DNA of 5,244 nucleotides from contig JAFEGS010000091.1 in NCBI GenBank assembly GCA_018239705.1, forward strand, positions 1 to 5,244. The letters are read 5' to 3'. The translations under genes were made by a program, and so were the position numbers. Under the pieces are notes generated by a model that worked only from the letters and a program-made list of their open reading frames with translations, ran no database searches and had not been told where the DNA came from. Below, one piece after another: positions 4,946 through 5,244 of this stretch. Positions within the stretch are counted from its first letter, which is position 1, and each line of letters starts with the position of its first letter. This DNA comes from Verrucomicrobiota bacterium. GTDB taxonomy: Bacteria; Chlamydiota; Chlamydiia; Chlamydiales; FEN-1388.

Positions 4946-5244
4946 TCAGTAAAATTTCCATTCAACAGTTTCTGGCACTTGGCACACTTCGTCACGACTT
5001 GAGAATATCTTGTTATCAGCGTGAATATGCTTTAGATTTGGTGCGATCAACATATCGAAATTGCAATTGACAACTGTAAGTGTTTCAGCTTTAGGGAAAT
5101 GAAACTGCTTTACTCGATGGCATTCATAGAGTCCGCCGTATATCAGTTTTTGCGCATTGATCTCTTGTAAGCCATAGTCATAATCACAAATAACTTTCGT
5201 TGCTCTTTTCAAATCAAGTTTTTCTATCTTCTTACTATGGCTCG
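4946..5244 (-). CDS. C-terminal part of a leucine-rich-repeat protein (gene runs off the window)
   Basis: The frame stays open from the right edge to the TGA at 4946, so about 98 residues of the C terminus are visible and the start is outside. A TTG at 5212 is not needed as a start, because residues upstream of it (SHSKKIEKLDLKRA) continue the same pattern. The segment has irregular leucine-rich repeats of roughly 20 residues: KIEKLDLKRATKV, LQEINAQKLIYGG, VKQFHFPKAETLTVVNCNFD and IAPNLKHIHADNK. The A-P-N-L-K-x-I phrase resembles BspA-like LRR_5 repeats. A short non-repeat tail ends in VEWKFY. No membrane segment is present in the visible part. It may be a second LRR effector-type gene on the same strand as the BTB-LRR gene, but its N-terminal domain, which would define its class, is not in the window. 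Confidence 0.7.
   Translation of the reverse strand, partial: SHSKKIEKLDLKRATKVICDYDYGLQEINAQKLIYGGLYECHRVKQFHFPKAETLTVVNCNFDMLIAPNLKHIHADNKIFSSRDEVCQVPETVEWKFY

Overview
The window looks like accessory DNA from an amoeba-associated member of the Chlamydiae, in the broad sense of Parachlamydia, Waddlia, Estrella or Simkania relatives. The strongest argument is a gene coding for a BTB/POZ domain followed by cysteine-containing leucine-rich repeats. This eukaryote-like combination is known to be expanded in those bacteria. A second partial LRR gene and a bacterial LMF1-family gene fit the same picture. The genus cannot be fixed from sequence alone, so the assignment is an inference.

Layout: 1-348 is non-coding. 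It holds a long imperfect inverted repeat (about 34-268) built from 7-base words spaced every 9 bases. A sigma70-like promoter and a palindromic operator candidate follow, in front of a toxin-antitoxin pair: a Phd/YefM-type antitoxin (349-600) and a PIN-domain VapC-like toxin (604-990). Convergent with the toxin, only 8 bases away, is a minus-strand gene (999-3042). Its reading frame is broken once near 1489-1521. The upstream part (1480-3042) carries BTB plus LRR-like sequence, and the downstream part (within 999-1598) carries canonical CC-type LRRs. Joined by a single 1-base correction they would make a protein of about 680 residues.

The divergent intergenic region 3043-3204 contains a good promoter for the BTB-LRR gene, with a small palindrome in its spacer. 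On the plus strand follow a lipase-maturation-factor (LMF1) family membrane protein (3205-4629) and, 28 bases later, a 64-residue unknown protein (4658-4852) with a strong Shine-Dalgarno and a perfect TATAAT that overlaps the LMF stop codon. A near-perfect 36-39 bp hairpin made of CACAGAG words, again with a 9-base period, separates this small gene from the C-terminal end of another minus-strand LRR gene that runs off the right edge (4946-5244).

How the parts relate: the toxin-antitoxin pair is a self-contained operon. The BTB-LRR gene and the partial LRR gene are candidates for host-directed effectors, since BTB domains recruit cullin-3 ubiquitin ligases in eukaryotes. The LMF protein is probably an envelope protein with no visible functional tie to its neighbours. 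The two hairpin elements have unrelated sequence but the same 7+2 architecture, and are the least explained structures here.
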